A stretch of DNA of 64,000 bases from Uloborus plumipes (Eukaryota > Arthropoda > Arachnida > Araneae > Uloboridae). Below the pieces are notes generated by a model. It saw nothing but the letters and a program-made list of their open reading frames with translations, made no database searches and was not told where the DNA came from. The translations under genes were made by a program, and so were the position numbers. Where the stretch lies: NCBI GenBank assembly GCA_038373865.1, contig JAXGGA010006492.1:1-64000 (forward strand), read 5' to 3'. Of the stretch, positions 43,404 to 55,299 are shown one piece after another. How positions within the stretch are numbered: the stretch's first letter is position 1; each line of letters starts with the position of its first letter.

Positions 43404-46400
43404 TGAAGACCTGCTTTAAAACTCGAGGGCAAAGTGCGATTTTTAGAGCATTATTTTATTTTTTTAAAAAAATTTTACAGCGTGAAAATTTTTTCTGACC
43501 CAGGAGCCAAAGGAGCGGATTCTATACTCTGGTTCTGCACCAAAAAAAAATGTTTTAAAGGTCTTTTAAAAGAAACTAGAATAAGAAGATCGTTTTTGGT
43601 GATTTTTCAAATATGTTGGGGGCTACGCCCCCCCCAAGTTCCCGATTTTTTCTCTGTGCTCATGATTTTAAACTTTGAGTCTCTCTTGACCTCCAAAAAA
43701 ATTTAGGGGTGAATATAAGGCTCCTTTCCCCTCCAAAAAAATATAATAGCTCTGAAACTAAGGAAAAATGAAAAAAAAAGGGGGGGGGGGCATTTAAAAA
43801 AAAATTGGTACGTGATGGTTGAAAACGGGGGTTATATTCGGATTCAGGGGGTCATTTTACATAAGAATCAGCCTTCAAAATGCTGGAAGCATTTTCAAGG
43901 TTTTTTTTTTCCCCTCACAGTGTAATGTTGCATTACTGCATCCTCGTAACAGCTACGGGCAGTATTTTATTTATAATTTTGCTTTATTTATATTGATGTT
44001 TCATTGTATTTTCATCAAAATAGTTGAATAGAATTAACTGTAGTCAGGGGGGGGGTTACTTCCTTTTTAAATAAGTTTTGGCAAAAGTTGTTTTTTTTTT
44101 TTTTTGTAATTGCACATTCAGTTTAAATTCCTCAGCAAAACAGATGGGGACTTTTTACAAATGTTAAATTTTCATCTGTACTATTTATTTCTTACTTCAT
44201 TTATCTGATCATGAATACTGTTTTCTTGAAACTGTTTCAATTTTGGGGACTACTTTTTTTTTTGCAACTTTTTTAATTTTGGGACTACTTTTTTGCATTT
44301 TTTTTATATGTTTTTGGCTACTTTTGCTACTTTTTTAATGAATATTTCCTGCGGCAACCCTATAAATTATATCGCAGAACATTGGAAGCTCTTAAATAAT
44401 ATTCCAATATAACTTATTTATTTTACAATATTGCAGACATTTACATTTTGTGATTTTTATCATGATATTTTTACAGAAAAAAGATGTAAATACATCCGTG
44501 GCCCCTCTGAATCTACCTTGTTCATTCATATCTTCATTTTGAAATTGAACTGAAGCTTTCTACCAGTTTGTACTCTGCACTGAATAATTTTCTTGATTTA
44601 GTAATTACTATTTGTAATTATCAGTGGTATTTCTGGAAGTGACAAAAACGATCAACCTCAAGCTGCGAATTTTGTCGAGAGTTTTTAGTTCGTGCCTGAA
44701 AACTCGTGTTCCAGCAAACCCCCTTTTTTTTGGTTAGAAAAATTTTGGGTTAAAATGTTCATCGGATTGTGCTGGCAGTGACAGTTGTCGTAGAAACCCT
44801 AAAAATTGTGGCATTGAAAAAGCATTGCCTAATACAAGTATACTTTTCAGTGTTGTTGATATGGAGGCAATTATTCTTCCCTCTACAGATATCAGAAGGA
44901 GCTGGTTATGTCGCTACAGTTTTAACAACCCTTGTATTTATTTTTCACCTGGCCGTTTTGTTCATTTTTCATATGATACCAAGAAAGAAATGTCAAGTTT
45001 TCCGGCGAGCTATTTTTGCTCCAGTGATGAAAGAATATTCGTATCAGTCATTTGTAAGCTGAATACTAGACTTGCTGATACATTTATTTTTGAATGAATA
45101 AAAATGTATATTGACTTTGTGGCCTTATTGTGTTTCAATGTCGTAATTACTGTCTTTTATATCTGATGTCTAAGGGAAAACAAATTGGAGACAAACTACT
45201 CGCCGCCAGGGGGCTTGCAAGGACAGTGGCGTAACTATACCAACTGGGGCCCATTCTTTTGATGGGTTTAAAAAGAGACATGCCTGTTTCGAAGGCCCTA
45301 GCCTCCTTCGTCAGTGCCAAGCAAGACATTTGCTTTTGTTCATCTTCTGCACAAAATGAACTGATTTTAAAACGTTGCCTTCTCTCGTAGCCGAGAGGGA
45401 ATGGGCTCCGGTTCCCACTCTAGCCCGATGCGGATTGGCGACTTCACATTTCTCTTCTATTCGTTAGCTTTCGGTGAAGAACAACATCGTGAAGAAACCT
45501 GCATACAGTTACAATGAAATAAAAATAGCAATTTAATTTCAATAAGATACTTATTACGAAAAATCTTTTTTTCGAGCTTTCTTTTCCACGGTGACGTCAT
45601 ACTCACGGATCACGTGACCACAATTTGCCGCGAACCTGCCGTTTACATATTGAATGGCTGCCACGCTAGATGTCCTTACGAGAGAAATACGGAAAACTTG
45701 CGTTTTCAGCCTAAAATTTGCAATCATTCCCATCATTTTTTCAACAAACGAAAGCATAATCCACAGATTGTTAGATTATATTTTCTCTTTCTTTGTCTGC
45801 TTTTTTAGCGGTGCTCATAGTTTATTTTTAAGCTAACGATTTAAACACATTCGTTAGCTCTATATGTAGGGATAGTACAGATGATACAATTTCATTTTTC
45901 ACACCATAATAAAGTAGATGAAGGGTATAATTTACAGGTGAAGTACGAGTGAACATTTGATTAAGCTTGAAACATTGTCTGAAATCATCGTTATCGTCAT
46001 ATATAATGCATGATTGTTTACCCTAATACAATGTTGAACCGTTTATACTTTTTTTATGGAAGTATTGAAAAAAAAAAAGTATTGTAGGTATACACATTAA
46101 TATGCATTGGACGCTGTTGAGACCGATTTAGTGAACTTATTGAAAACATACAAAAGGAGCTTCACTGTGTATTTAAATCAAATACTTGATATTTCTTTAA
46201 TCAAAAATTCCAAATTGTGTAACATGAGATCTGCATTTAACATTCTATTCAAATAAAAATTTCAGTTTAGTTGTTTTGATGAACATGATTCATTTTTATT
46301 TACTTCAAACTAAATGAAATTTCACCAGTGTTTTTTCTTTCTTGTATTCTATTCCTTGTACATATTTACAAACAATGACTACAGTGAATTTATAAAAGAA

Positions 46401-47705
46401 AATTTTCTTACAATTTGAGCATTGGCTTTCACAGCATTCTAATTTTCAAATATATTTACTTGATTCTCAAAGAAAACACTTTTTACTTGTCTAGACTACG
46501 ATCATTCAAAAGATTGCAGTATTATTAGGAAGTAAACTTGAGAGCAGGAAAATACATGATTAACCGTATCATTTTCCTTTGGGGGGGGGGGAGTCACACA
46601 TTGGAAAATTTTCGAAATAAAAGGTCGAAAACACGATTTTAGGCCCTCAAATGTGTTTTCATACATATAATTTTCTTGCTTCATTGACAGGGTCATGACC
46701 CCCCCCCCCCCTAGCTATGCCATTGCATCATTTGTTCAGATACAGCTGAAAGTGATGCTACAGAACCTTTCACTTTATTGAAGGAACAATATGAAAAGAA
46801 TGTACAGTCCAACCTCCATATATCAAACTTCCACATATTGAAATTTTCAATACATCGAACAGAAATCAAATCTCTATATTTATTACATCGAAAAGCAGTT
46901 TCCATACATCAAAAAAAAATTCCATTTAACAAAATTATTTTTTGGACATAATGGGTTACTTTATTCGGCAATAAAACGTTAGCTTCACAAAAATTAACAA
47001 GAAGTTCTGTCAAGAACTAAACGAGCCTACTTTCCCGTACATCGACATCGGCATTCTAGCATCTGATCATTATTCTCTTGCTTATCTGAGGCTAAAAATT
47101 ATGTCAAACATACCTTTTTAGCACTTAAAGCTGTTTTCTAAAAGCAAAATATGCCCCTCTCATCAGATAAAATAGACACATAAAAAGTAAATAAATGAAT
47201 AAATAAAGTTTTGTCGCACCTTTTAAAGAATGTAACTGTTACAGTCCTTCCATAGAAAAATTCCTCAATTGGTTTCAAAAAAAATTAAAAGAACAAAGTA
47301 CATCAAAACACATTTTATGAAAGAAAAAAAAAAAAGAAAAAAAAACTCGTCCGTTGATAAAATGTCTCGAATTTCACTTTTAATCCGTTGCCAGTTGCTA
47401 AATATAAATTCGAATAAAATGCCCTCGCGAATGAACATTTTTGTTGCAAAAAAAAATCGTCTGCCAAAAATAATAATAATAATAATAAGAAAAAAAATAA
47501 AATAAAACGAATAAATAAACAAAAAATCGTCTGCACAGTCAGTCATTTTTTTTCTGAGCCTGCATTTCCACCATGTTTGCGGAGCCGGAGTCGGAATCAG
47601 GGTCCTCACAGAAGATTATTCAGAAAAGTACTTTACAAACATTATTTATCAAAACCATTTTCTTACAAAGTTAGTTTGAAGGAAATCCGACTTTAAGTTC
47701 AGGAT
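43404..47705. other. Downstream region with no supported gene
   Basis: AT-rich DNA with G- and C-homopolymers (for example near 43779, 44048, 46579 and 46699), a possible decayed transporter-like exon at 44890-45060, hAT-like termini near 45223 (CAGTGGCGTAACTATA) and 46727 (CTAGCTATGCCATTG, inverted) whose flanks do not match, and a TAA microsatellite near 47468. No gene can be supported. Confidence 0.5.
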
Positions 47706-48853
47706 CAGGGGCGGACTGGCTCCCCCACGAGGGCGCTAACCCAAACCTCCAAAGGGCGCTCTTCGAAATAGCACACCCCCTCCCCCCACATATGCACATT
47801 TTCTGCGGCAATTATCCGCAAGGGTATCAGGTTTTTCGTTTTTTTTACAGCAAAATTAAGTTTGGTATAATATGAGAGTGCTTTGTGGCACTACTATTCC
47901 TGCTATAGATTGTATGTGCTTCAGAACTTACAACACAACTGTGTAATCCTGTACCTATCTTCATTAATTGTAACTTTTTATACACAATACGATTAATTTT
48001 AAGCAAAACACAATTTTTATCTTCTTTTTATCACTTATTTTTAGCCTTTTTTCGTTATCCGCGATACCCGTGCCACCCAATTGCGCGGATAATTGGGAGT
48101 ATACCGTAGTTAAATTATAAGTTAAACCCCTGCATAATAAATGGGTGTGAATATTTGGGTGTGGGTGAGTATGCTTCTTATACAAATCCACAGTTTGCGC
48201 CGGATCTTTACCAAATTTCGTACTAAAGTCCTTAGCTGCTCAGAAATTCACATTGAAGATTTTCGGAACATCGGAACTAAAAAAAAAAAAAAAAAAAAAT
48301 CCAAAGAGGTCAAATTTAAATTTTGAGTCATACTGCCTATTTAGCCAGTTTCGTAGGATTATATTGGGGAAATAACAACAATAAGTTTCCGTCGGATCTT
48401 TGCCAAATTTGCCACAAAGGTTTTTCAATACTCAGAAATTTCATATGGAGGGGGAGATAGGTGTGTTTAAAAAACACACCTCTTTGTTTTATAGGTGTGT
48501 TTTTAAATCCGATAAGGTCTCAATTTAAATTTTGAAATAGCTATTCCTTCACTTTGGCGTGAAATTATATACAATTTTTTCTTTTATTTGAGCCTGATTG
48601 GTGAACATGCGTCTTTTGGCAAAACTTTTATTTTCACGGTAGACCGTGCAATGATTGAGAAAACAGCTAGTAATATACAATGACGATGTTTATTCCTCTC
48701 ATTTCTCAATGAAAGTTATATTTTTTACGAGCGTGTTACATTCTGAAGTGTTTTACGGAAATTTTTTACTTACTCTCATGCAGGGTCTCCAATAAAGCGT
48801 AAATAATAATAAAAGCAAAATCTAGATAAAATCATCTTTATTAATTTGATTAA

Positions 48854-49418
48854 CCTTCGTGGGTTCCTTGGGGTCATATGTGACCCCAATGCAATTTCTG
48901 TTTAATATATTTTGTTAATCAACCATTTGTTTTTAATGGCATTTTGTGGCTTTTATTCTTCTAGTTTTCTATTCAAAATAATGCTATTATTGTGTTTTAT
49001 TTTTCCCGAATTGCATTTTTTGCATATAAGACCCTTGGGGTCACTTCCCCAGAAGGCCAAAAAAAGAGGACGTTGCAACTTTTGCCCAAGAGAACTGGAC
49101 AGAAAATGCATTGAAAAATGTCATAAGTGTTTGAAATTCACTTGCAAAAATCATGTTTTTTCAGGTCTGTAACAGATGTAAATAAATCTACAGTTATTGT
49201 AAGTTTTGCTCTAAAATTATAATTTTAATTCATAAACTTAATGATTTTATTTTGATTGTAAAGTTGGCTTAATAATCATGTAACATTTATTAAATATTAA
49301 TTAGAAGTGTCATTTTACTCAAAATGTGTGACTAATAAGTGTAACTGAAAATTGAAGGAACACATTAAAGAGCTAGTATTATGACCAATCTCAGTGTAAT
49401 AATAATGACACCACGAGG
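48854..49418 (+). mobile_element. Internally deleted piggyBac element nested in hAT
   Basis: A 565-base sequence flanked by TTAA (48850-48853 and 49419-49422) with inverted ends CCTTCGTGG and CCACGAGG. A GGGGTCATATGTGACCCC palindrome lies just inside the left end. It keeps the 3' end of a piggyBac transposase gene, so it is a deleted autonomous element, not an unrelated MITE. Confidence 0.8.
49025..49172 (+). pseudogene. piggyBac transposase C-terminal Cys-rich domain
   Basis: The open frame ends with KKRGRCNFCPRELDRKC, KCHKCLKFTC and KNH: a C-x2-C, C-x2-C, C-x2-H arrangement typical of the zinc-binding C-terminal domain of piggyBac transposases, which contacts terminal DNA. The RNase-H-like catalytic core is absent. 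The frame extends upstream to 48912 through sequence that is probably untranslated or junction DNA. Confidence 0.75.
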
Positions 49419-50949
49419 TTAAACTAAAAGATGATTCCTTTATTCAGAGTAATAAACTTTCTTTCAGTTCTCTGTTATTTTAAAGGCGTTTATTTTCATT
49501 AAAAAATTAAAGTTACTTCTTTATCTACAATTTCTTTGTCCTCTGGTGCTTAACAAAAATTGCATTACTTATTTGTGATTTCTGTCTCAAACGCTTTTAA
49601 AAATTCTAGATTCTGTATTCTTAAACAAATTAAGAATCTGACCTACCTGTTATGAGTTAAACCCTCCAAAACCATTGCTAGTACTTTCCAAACTTGTCTC
49701 TCATTAGTCAGATAAGTCATGTGAATTCGGAAGTTAGAAAAAAAAAATAATTTTCATAATTTGCGAGCCCTCCTAATTGTGTTAAAACCGATCTTGTAAA
49801 ACAATAGAAGATTTTTATAATGCACACCATGGAACACGTATATAGATTTAAATAAAATACAATTTTAACCATTATTCACAAATAAATGGGCTTCATAACA
49901 GAGCTTCATCCTGCACTAAATGGTTACATATTAGCTGTTGTGCTTAAAATACAGAAATTGTTTTTTTTTTTTTTTCAATTTATTGTTTACCTTCTAAGAG
50001 TTGTGCGATTTATAAAGAATTATGGTGTGGGCGTATATATAGATTCAGCGGTTTAAGGGTATTATCTGCTGTATTTTTACTTACTTATTGCTGTTTTGAT
50101 GATCCGCTTACTATAAAAATGTTCATGAAAATAGGAAGGAGCCAGTTAATCAACTAACACAATATTCAGTAAATCATTATTTAATTTTATTTTAGGCAAA
50201 ACTAAACATTTTTGTCGGTAGTACACGTTTTTCATTGCAATAAAATTCAATTGCTTACTCATGCAGCTTTCTGACATCATAAAAATACCTGTCTGAAGAA
50301 TCTTTTGACAACCGACCCCCTCTCCCCTCCGACTGGACTGCCTTGTTTCATACCCTCCCAAAGTAAGGTGGAAAAAAACGAAGGCACACAGGTTCGAGAG
50401 CGCAAATGCGTACAATCTGGAAGGCGCTGTATTTTTTCTTTTTGGCAAAGATCCCCCTTTCCGACAACCTATCACGTCTGTGATGCAATAAATAAAAGTT
50501 AATTATAACAGTACATTATTGAGTATAACCATTTTCTTCAATCTTTTATAGATCGCTTTCCGTGCTTCGAACGTAAAAATTTAAAAAAAAAGGGGGGGGG
50601 TGTTCACGGCGCAAGGACGCACAGACCGGAGGGCGCTAATTTTGGATGAGATCCCCCTTAAAAACCACCTATCACTTCTGGGGTACAATAAGAACAGCCT
50701 TCTGATAACGCTTATTGACTACATTTTACATGTTCCAAACGGGAAAAAAGTAAACAATAAGTAATTTACTTAAGTTGAAGGCGCACTGGCAGTGTGTGTG
50801 TGTGAGGGGGGGTGTTATTGTTCAAACTGTTAGGGGTTGCTTTCAAACCTTTAAAATTAAAAAAAAAAACGAAGGCGCACACCTTTTGAGGGCGCACCTG
50901 CCCGCGGGCAGGTGGCCTTTATGGCCAGTCCGCCTCTGTTCAGGATCAA

Positions 50950-51570
50950 TATTCAACTTAAATTCCCCGTAGACGCTAATGTTAATTTTTTTTTCTGAGC
51001 AGTTCAATATTGAACAAAAAATGGTTCAAATCAAAATGCGAAATATGGGAATGAGCCTCTCCGTTATATTTTTTGAAACAAAAAAAGTTTATTCCATTCG
51101 GACGGTTCACTCAGAAGTTATTAGATGGGGAAAGGTTGCTTGAACGGTTCAATGTTGAACGAAAAAATGTTCAAATTGAAAATTTAAATACGGTAATAAA
51201 GTATCCTTGCTGAGATCCTTCAAACAAAAAAAAAAGTTGTTTTAAATAGGATTGTTCTCTCAAAAGTTATTAGGGGTGACAGTTTGCTTGAGTGGTTCAA
51301 TGTTGAACCAAAAATTGTTGAAATCGGAAATTAAAATGCTGGAATGAAGTATCCTTGATAAGATCTTTCGAACAAAAAAAAGTTTGTTCAAATAGGACTG
51401 TTCACTCAAAAGTTAGCATTGCGGGACAGGTTGTTTGAACGGTTCAAAGTTGAGCCAAAAATTGTTCAAATCGAAAAATCAAATATGGGAATGAGCTGCA
51501 CTCACCAAGATCTTTCCAACAAAAAAAAGTTTGTCCAAATCGGAATGTTCATTCAAAAGTTATTAGGGGG
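50950..51570 (+). repeat. Tandem array, unit about 146 bases, four copies
   Basis: GGTTCAA-TTGAAC motifs recur near 51001, 51146, 51294 and 51441, and each unit includes AAAAAAAGTTTGTTCAAAT-like and CAAAAGTTATTAG-like blocks. Units are diverged. The array ends in a G-run and a CAGACAGACCGACC segment. Confidence 0.8.
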
Positions 51571-52285
51571 GGGGGGGACAGACAGACCGACCAACACAAA
51601 TTCCCCATCTCAAGACCCTACTTTCAAATTTTTAATTTTTCGATATTCATTTTACCTTTTTATTTTTTTAACTTAGCGATATTTTTTAGATGCATTGAAC
51701 TATTTTTAATACTCTTTTCGTCTTTCTTTTATTTTTAACAGGAAAGTAGGCTAAAAACCAGGATTAAACGAAAGTTCAGTGATTGTCACTGAATTCCGCA
51801 AATCAGTTGAGGTGTTCAGGGGTGCACAAACAAATGGGGAAACATCTTAGAACAAAGCAATTAAGTTGTTTTCATTTTTATATTGGAACTTGCACTGTAA
51901 ATTCAAATTTCTGGCTATTCCTACATTTTTCCAGAACAAACATGATCAGTATAATGTGTGACAGAATTTCATTCATATTTTAATATTATACAAAATAGGA
52001 ACTAAAGTTAATTTGTTTTGTTTGAATAAAAGCTTTGAATTAATATTAACTGTATATTTAGATCTTGATAAAATTTGAAACTACTTGCGAACTCAATCTC
52101 TTAAATTTTCTGGAAAAAGAAGAATTAAAAAAAAAAAAAAAAAAAACTCCTAAGGCTTACATTGCAGATAACAGCAAAGGGTATAGTTGAAAACGAGTCG
52201 AGTACCACTACACAACTAATATGTGTTTTTTTCTTATCAATCATATGTACACCTCTTTCAATGTTATAAATTGGGAGAACCTTAA

Positions 52286-52395
52286 CCTTTAGGAACCAGG
52301 CGTTACACATGTTGTACCATGAGTTTTTTTTCTTTAGAGGACAGGGTTGAAATTTTCCCTTGAACCCTTCGGAGGCCAGTGGACTTATTTTTCCA
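52286..52395 (-). mobile_element. piggyBac-type MITE, family 1, truncated copy 4
   Basis: TTAA (52282-52285) followed by CCTTTAGGAACC and the inverse of the right half of the family. It stops after about 110 bases, so only one end remains. Confidence 0.7.
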
Positions 52396-53510
52396 ATGTT
52401 GCTCACTGGGCTTTGTGCTGTAACTTCTTGAATAAAAGTTAACTCACTGATTTTACTTCAGTGTTGGGAAAAAAAATCCCAATTGTTGTAAATTGGCCAC
52501 GTCTCTTGAAGAACAGATTTTATATTTAGGTTATACACTGCGATGCAAAAGTTTAGACAAATGGCAAATATGTGAATAAAAAGAAAACTATTCAACGAAA
52601 TGCTTTCAAATTTCTACTGCAGGCACACAATATGGTCCCAAATACATGCCTGAAGTTCTTAAAACTATAACTGGAATCAAATTTTGGATATTATAAAAGG
52701 CATTTTTTTTTACATTGTTGCAAAAGTTTAGACAATTTTATGCAAATATCCCTTGAAATGTGATTGGTGGAGGAAATGCGAGACTTTATTTTACTTTGTG
52801 GGAGAGCAAATTCAGACATGCGTATTGATCAAAAAGTCCAAGAAAAATTATATTTCGTAAGGATGAAGGAATTTAAAAAACGGCTCAGACTGACGATTCG
52901 CCCCTTAGTCCTACAAAACTTCAACTTGGGTCAAAAACAGCACGTGACAGCATAAGTAGATGAACAACTGAATCGGAATGCATAAAAAAACAAAGAATTG
53001 TGCTTGAGCCTTTTCGGACAGTGTCCCAAATAAGCCAGATTTTGTTGGTAAAAGCAGCACAGCATATGATCATTGGATATTTCTCAAGTCCTGCGAAAAG
53101 AATTATAATCCATCTAGGTCATCCCAATTTTAACAATTCTTATTAAAGAAATTACCATTCATTTTTTAGTCACGATGATACATGTGCTGCTTTTCACATT
53201 AAAATCTGGCTTATTTGGGACACTCTGTCCGAAAAGGCTCAGACACAATTCTTTGTTTTTTTTATGCATTTCGATTCAGCTGTTCATCTACTTATGTTGT
53301 CACGTGCTGTTTTTGACCCAAGTTGAAGATTTGTAGGACTAAGGGGCGAATCGTCAGTCTGAACCGTTTTTTCAATTCCTTCATCCTTACGAAATATAAT
53401 TTTTCTTGGACTTTTTGATCAATACGCATGTCTGAATTTGCTCTCCATAAAGTAAAAACAATGTACTACCATACTAGAGCCGATTTAAAAGACAAAAATT
53501 CAATAAAGTA

Positions 53511-54211
53511 CGAGGGGTGACAAGAAAGTAAGGTCTCCTTTTTTTTTTAATACAAAATGACCTTTTTTTACTAAGTATGATACATCGTTTGAAAGGCCAG
53601 GATCTTGGCTATTTTTCAACATAATCGCCATTTTTTTCCAACACCTTCCACATTCGCACGATGTACTTTTCTATGCCGATATCGTACCACTTTCCGTCCG
53701 CTTCACGCAGCCAGGTGTTGACCTCTTTTTGAACCTCCGCGTCCGACGCAAACTTCTTCCCTCCTCCCTCGGAGATGTTTTTTAGGGCGGGGAACAAGTG
53801 GTAGTCACTTGGGGCCAGGTCGGGACTTAGGCAAGATGATCAATGATTTCCCAGCCAAATTTCCTGATTTGGTCCAGGGTCTCTTTGACCCTGCCTACAG
53901 TCCCGACCTGGCCCCAAGTGACTACCACTTGTTCCCCGCCCTAAAAAAACATCTCGGAGGGAAGAAGTTTGCTTCGAACGCGGAGATTCAAAAAGAGGTC
54001 AACACCTGGCTGCGCGAAGCGGACGGAAAGTGATACGATACCGGCATAGAAAAGTACATCGCGCGGATGCGGAAGGTGTTGGAAAAAAATGGCAATTATG
54101 TTGAAAAATAGCCAAGATCCTGGACTTTCAAACGATGTATCATACTTAGTAAAAAAAGGTCATTTTGTATTTAAAAAAAAATAGGAGACCTTACTTTCTT
54201 GTTACCCCTCG
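53511..54211. mobile_element. Palindromic mariner made of two 3' ends
   Basis: A 701-base insertion flanked by TA (53509-53510 and 54212-54213) with ends CGAGGGGTGACAAGAAAGTA and their inverse. Both arms (53511-53827 and about 53899-54211) carry the 3' part of the same mariner transposase, reading outward, with a spacer of about 70 bases. There is no 5' half. Confidence 0.9.
53860..54111 (+). pseudogene. Mariner transposase C-terminal fragment (duplicated inversely)
   Basis: The plus strand reads YSPDLAPSDYHLFPALKKHL, including the last catalytic Asp of mariner DD34D transposases, then KKFASNAEIQKEVNTWLREA and IEKYIARMRKVL-like sequence. A stop replaces the Trp after DGK. The inverse arm has the same region on the minus strand (53797-53609) with that Trp intact (GKWYDIGIEKYIVRMWKVLE). 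The N-terminus and first two catalytic Asp residues are absent. Confidence 0.85.
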
Positions 54212-55299
54212 TAGGTTCATTTTCAAATTTCAGCTTCCAAACTTTCTCACCTTCTTTACACGAGAACTAAAGAGCTTTTGAGATTTTGATTATTTATTCA
54301 GCAATCTCTGCACTTTATAAATGAATAATACTGTCCCGCATTTCCTCCACCAATCACATTACAAGGGATATTCGCATAAAATCTGACTATTGTCTAAACT
54401 TTTCAACTATGTAAAAAAAATGTCTTTTGTAATATCCAAAGTTTGATTCCAGTTATAGTTTTAAGAACTCCAGACACGTATTTGGGACCATATTGTGTAC
54501 CTGCAGTAGAAATTTGAAAGCATTTCGTTGTATAGTTTTCTTTTTATTCACATATTTGCATTTTATCTAAACTTTTGCATTGCAGTGTGTAACAATCAGG
54601 TACATTTTTTTTTGTTTCGAGTAAAAAATGTAATTTGTAAATTTTTCATCTTCACAATTATCGAGGGTGGACTCCCCCCTCTTCCCACGGTCGCGATGCT
54701 CATAAACTACTAAATGTGATGCTTCTTTCCATTACGTTGCTATAAGGGGATCTGAGTTACATTTTTAGGTTCAAAAAGTGGGTTTGGGGATAAATGTCTT
54801 CGAAATATCTCCCCCCCCCCACACACACGCATTATTGACAACATACTTTGCGAGTTTGTGCACATGATCACACAGACCCATTAGTGAACTCATGACCAGT
54901 ATGAAATAGTACAATACAGATACATTAAATATACACTGCTCAAAACAATTAGGGGAGCACATGGTTTTTACAAAATTACGCAAATATGTATACCAATAAG
55001 TAACATAAAATGAATCGTTCTTAATTCAAAGCCTACCAGGAAACGGAATAAGATAATTTTATGAACAAATTGAAGTTAATGAGGCCAAAAACCAGAAAAA
55101 GAAGATAAGTGCGGAAATCGGGATGTTGCAGAAGCGTCCGTTTTATTGCCGTAACTGTTAAATTCGATAGCTCAGTAGTGTTTTTACATTTTTTTCTGGA
55201 GACAAGGTTACTTGAGAATGTCTTGACAACGTGATTTACTGGAATCCATGCCATGGCATGTTATAGGCAGGCTGGAATTCGGGTAAACACAACGTTGTG

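Larger units (their letters stand above)
47706..50938. mobile_element. Large hAT-type element with 8-bp target duplication
   Basis: A 3,233-base element beginning CAGGGGCGGACTGGC and ending GCCAGTCCGCCTCTG, flanked by perfect TTCAGGAT repeats (47698-47705 and 50939-50946). Subterminal GGGCGC/GCGCCC motifs recur at both ends. These ends and the 8-base duplication identify hAT. No hAT transposase is recognisable; a piggyBac remnant is nested inside (48854-49418). Confidence 0.88.
52534..54589. mobile_element. Palindromic Tc1-like fold-back element
   Basis: About 2.06 kb flanked by TA, with inverted ends containing ACTGC-ATGCAAAAGTTTAGA. The left arm (52534-about 53130) pairs with 53160-53510 plus 54212-54589; the right arm is split by a mariner insertion. 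The left arm lacks about 200 bases present in the right. Decayed coding sequence (MRIDQKVQEKLYFVRMKEFKKR at 52818 and its inverse near 53400) suggests both arms derive from one end of a transposase-bearing element. Confidence 0.8.

Noticed and set aside
45223..46727. Possible hAT element from CAGTGGCGTAACTATA to CTAGCTATGCCATTG
   Set aside because: The ends resemble each other when inverted, but the 8-base flanks do not match, so they may belong to two different elements.
46803..47240. Second pogo-like end CAGTCCAACCTCCATATATC
   Set aside because: Only one convincing end was found; later CAGTCCTTCCATAG is too weak to close the element.
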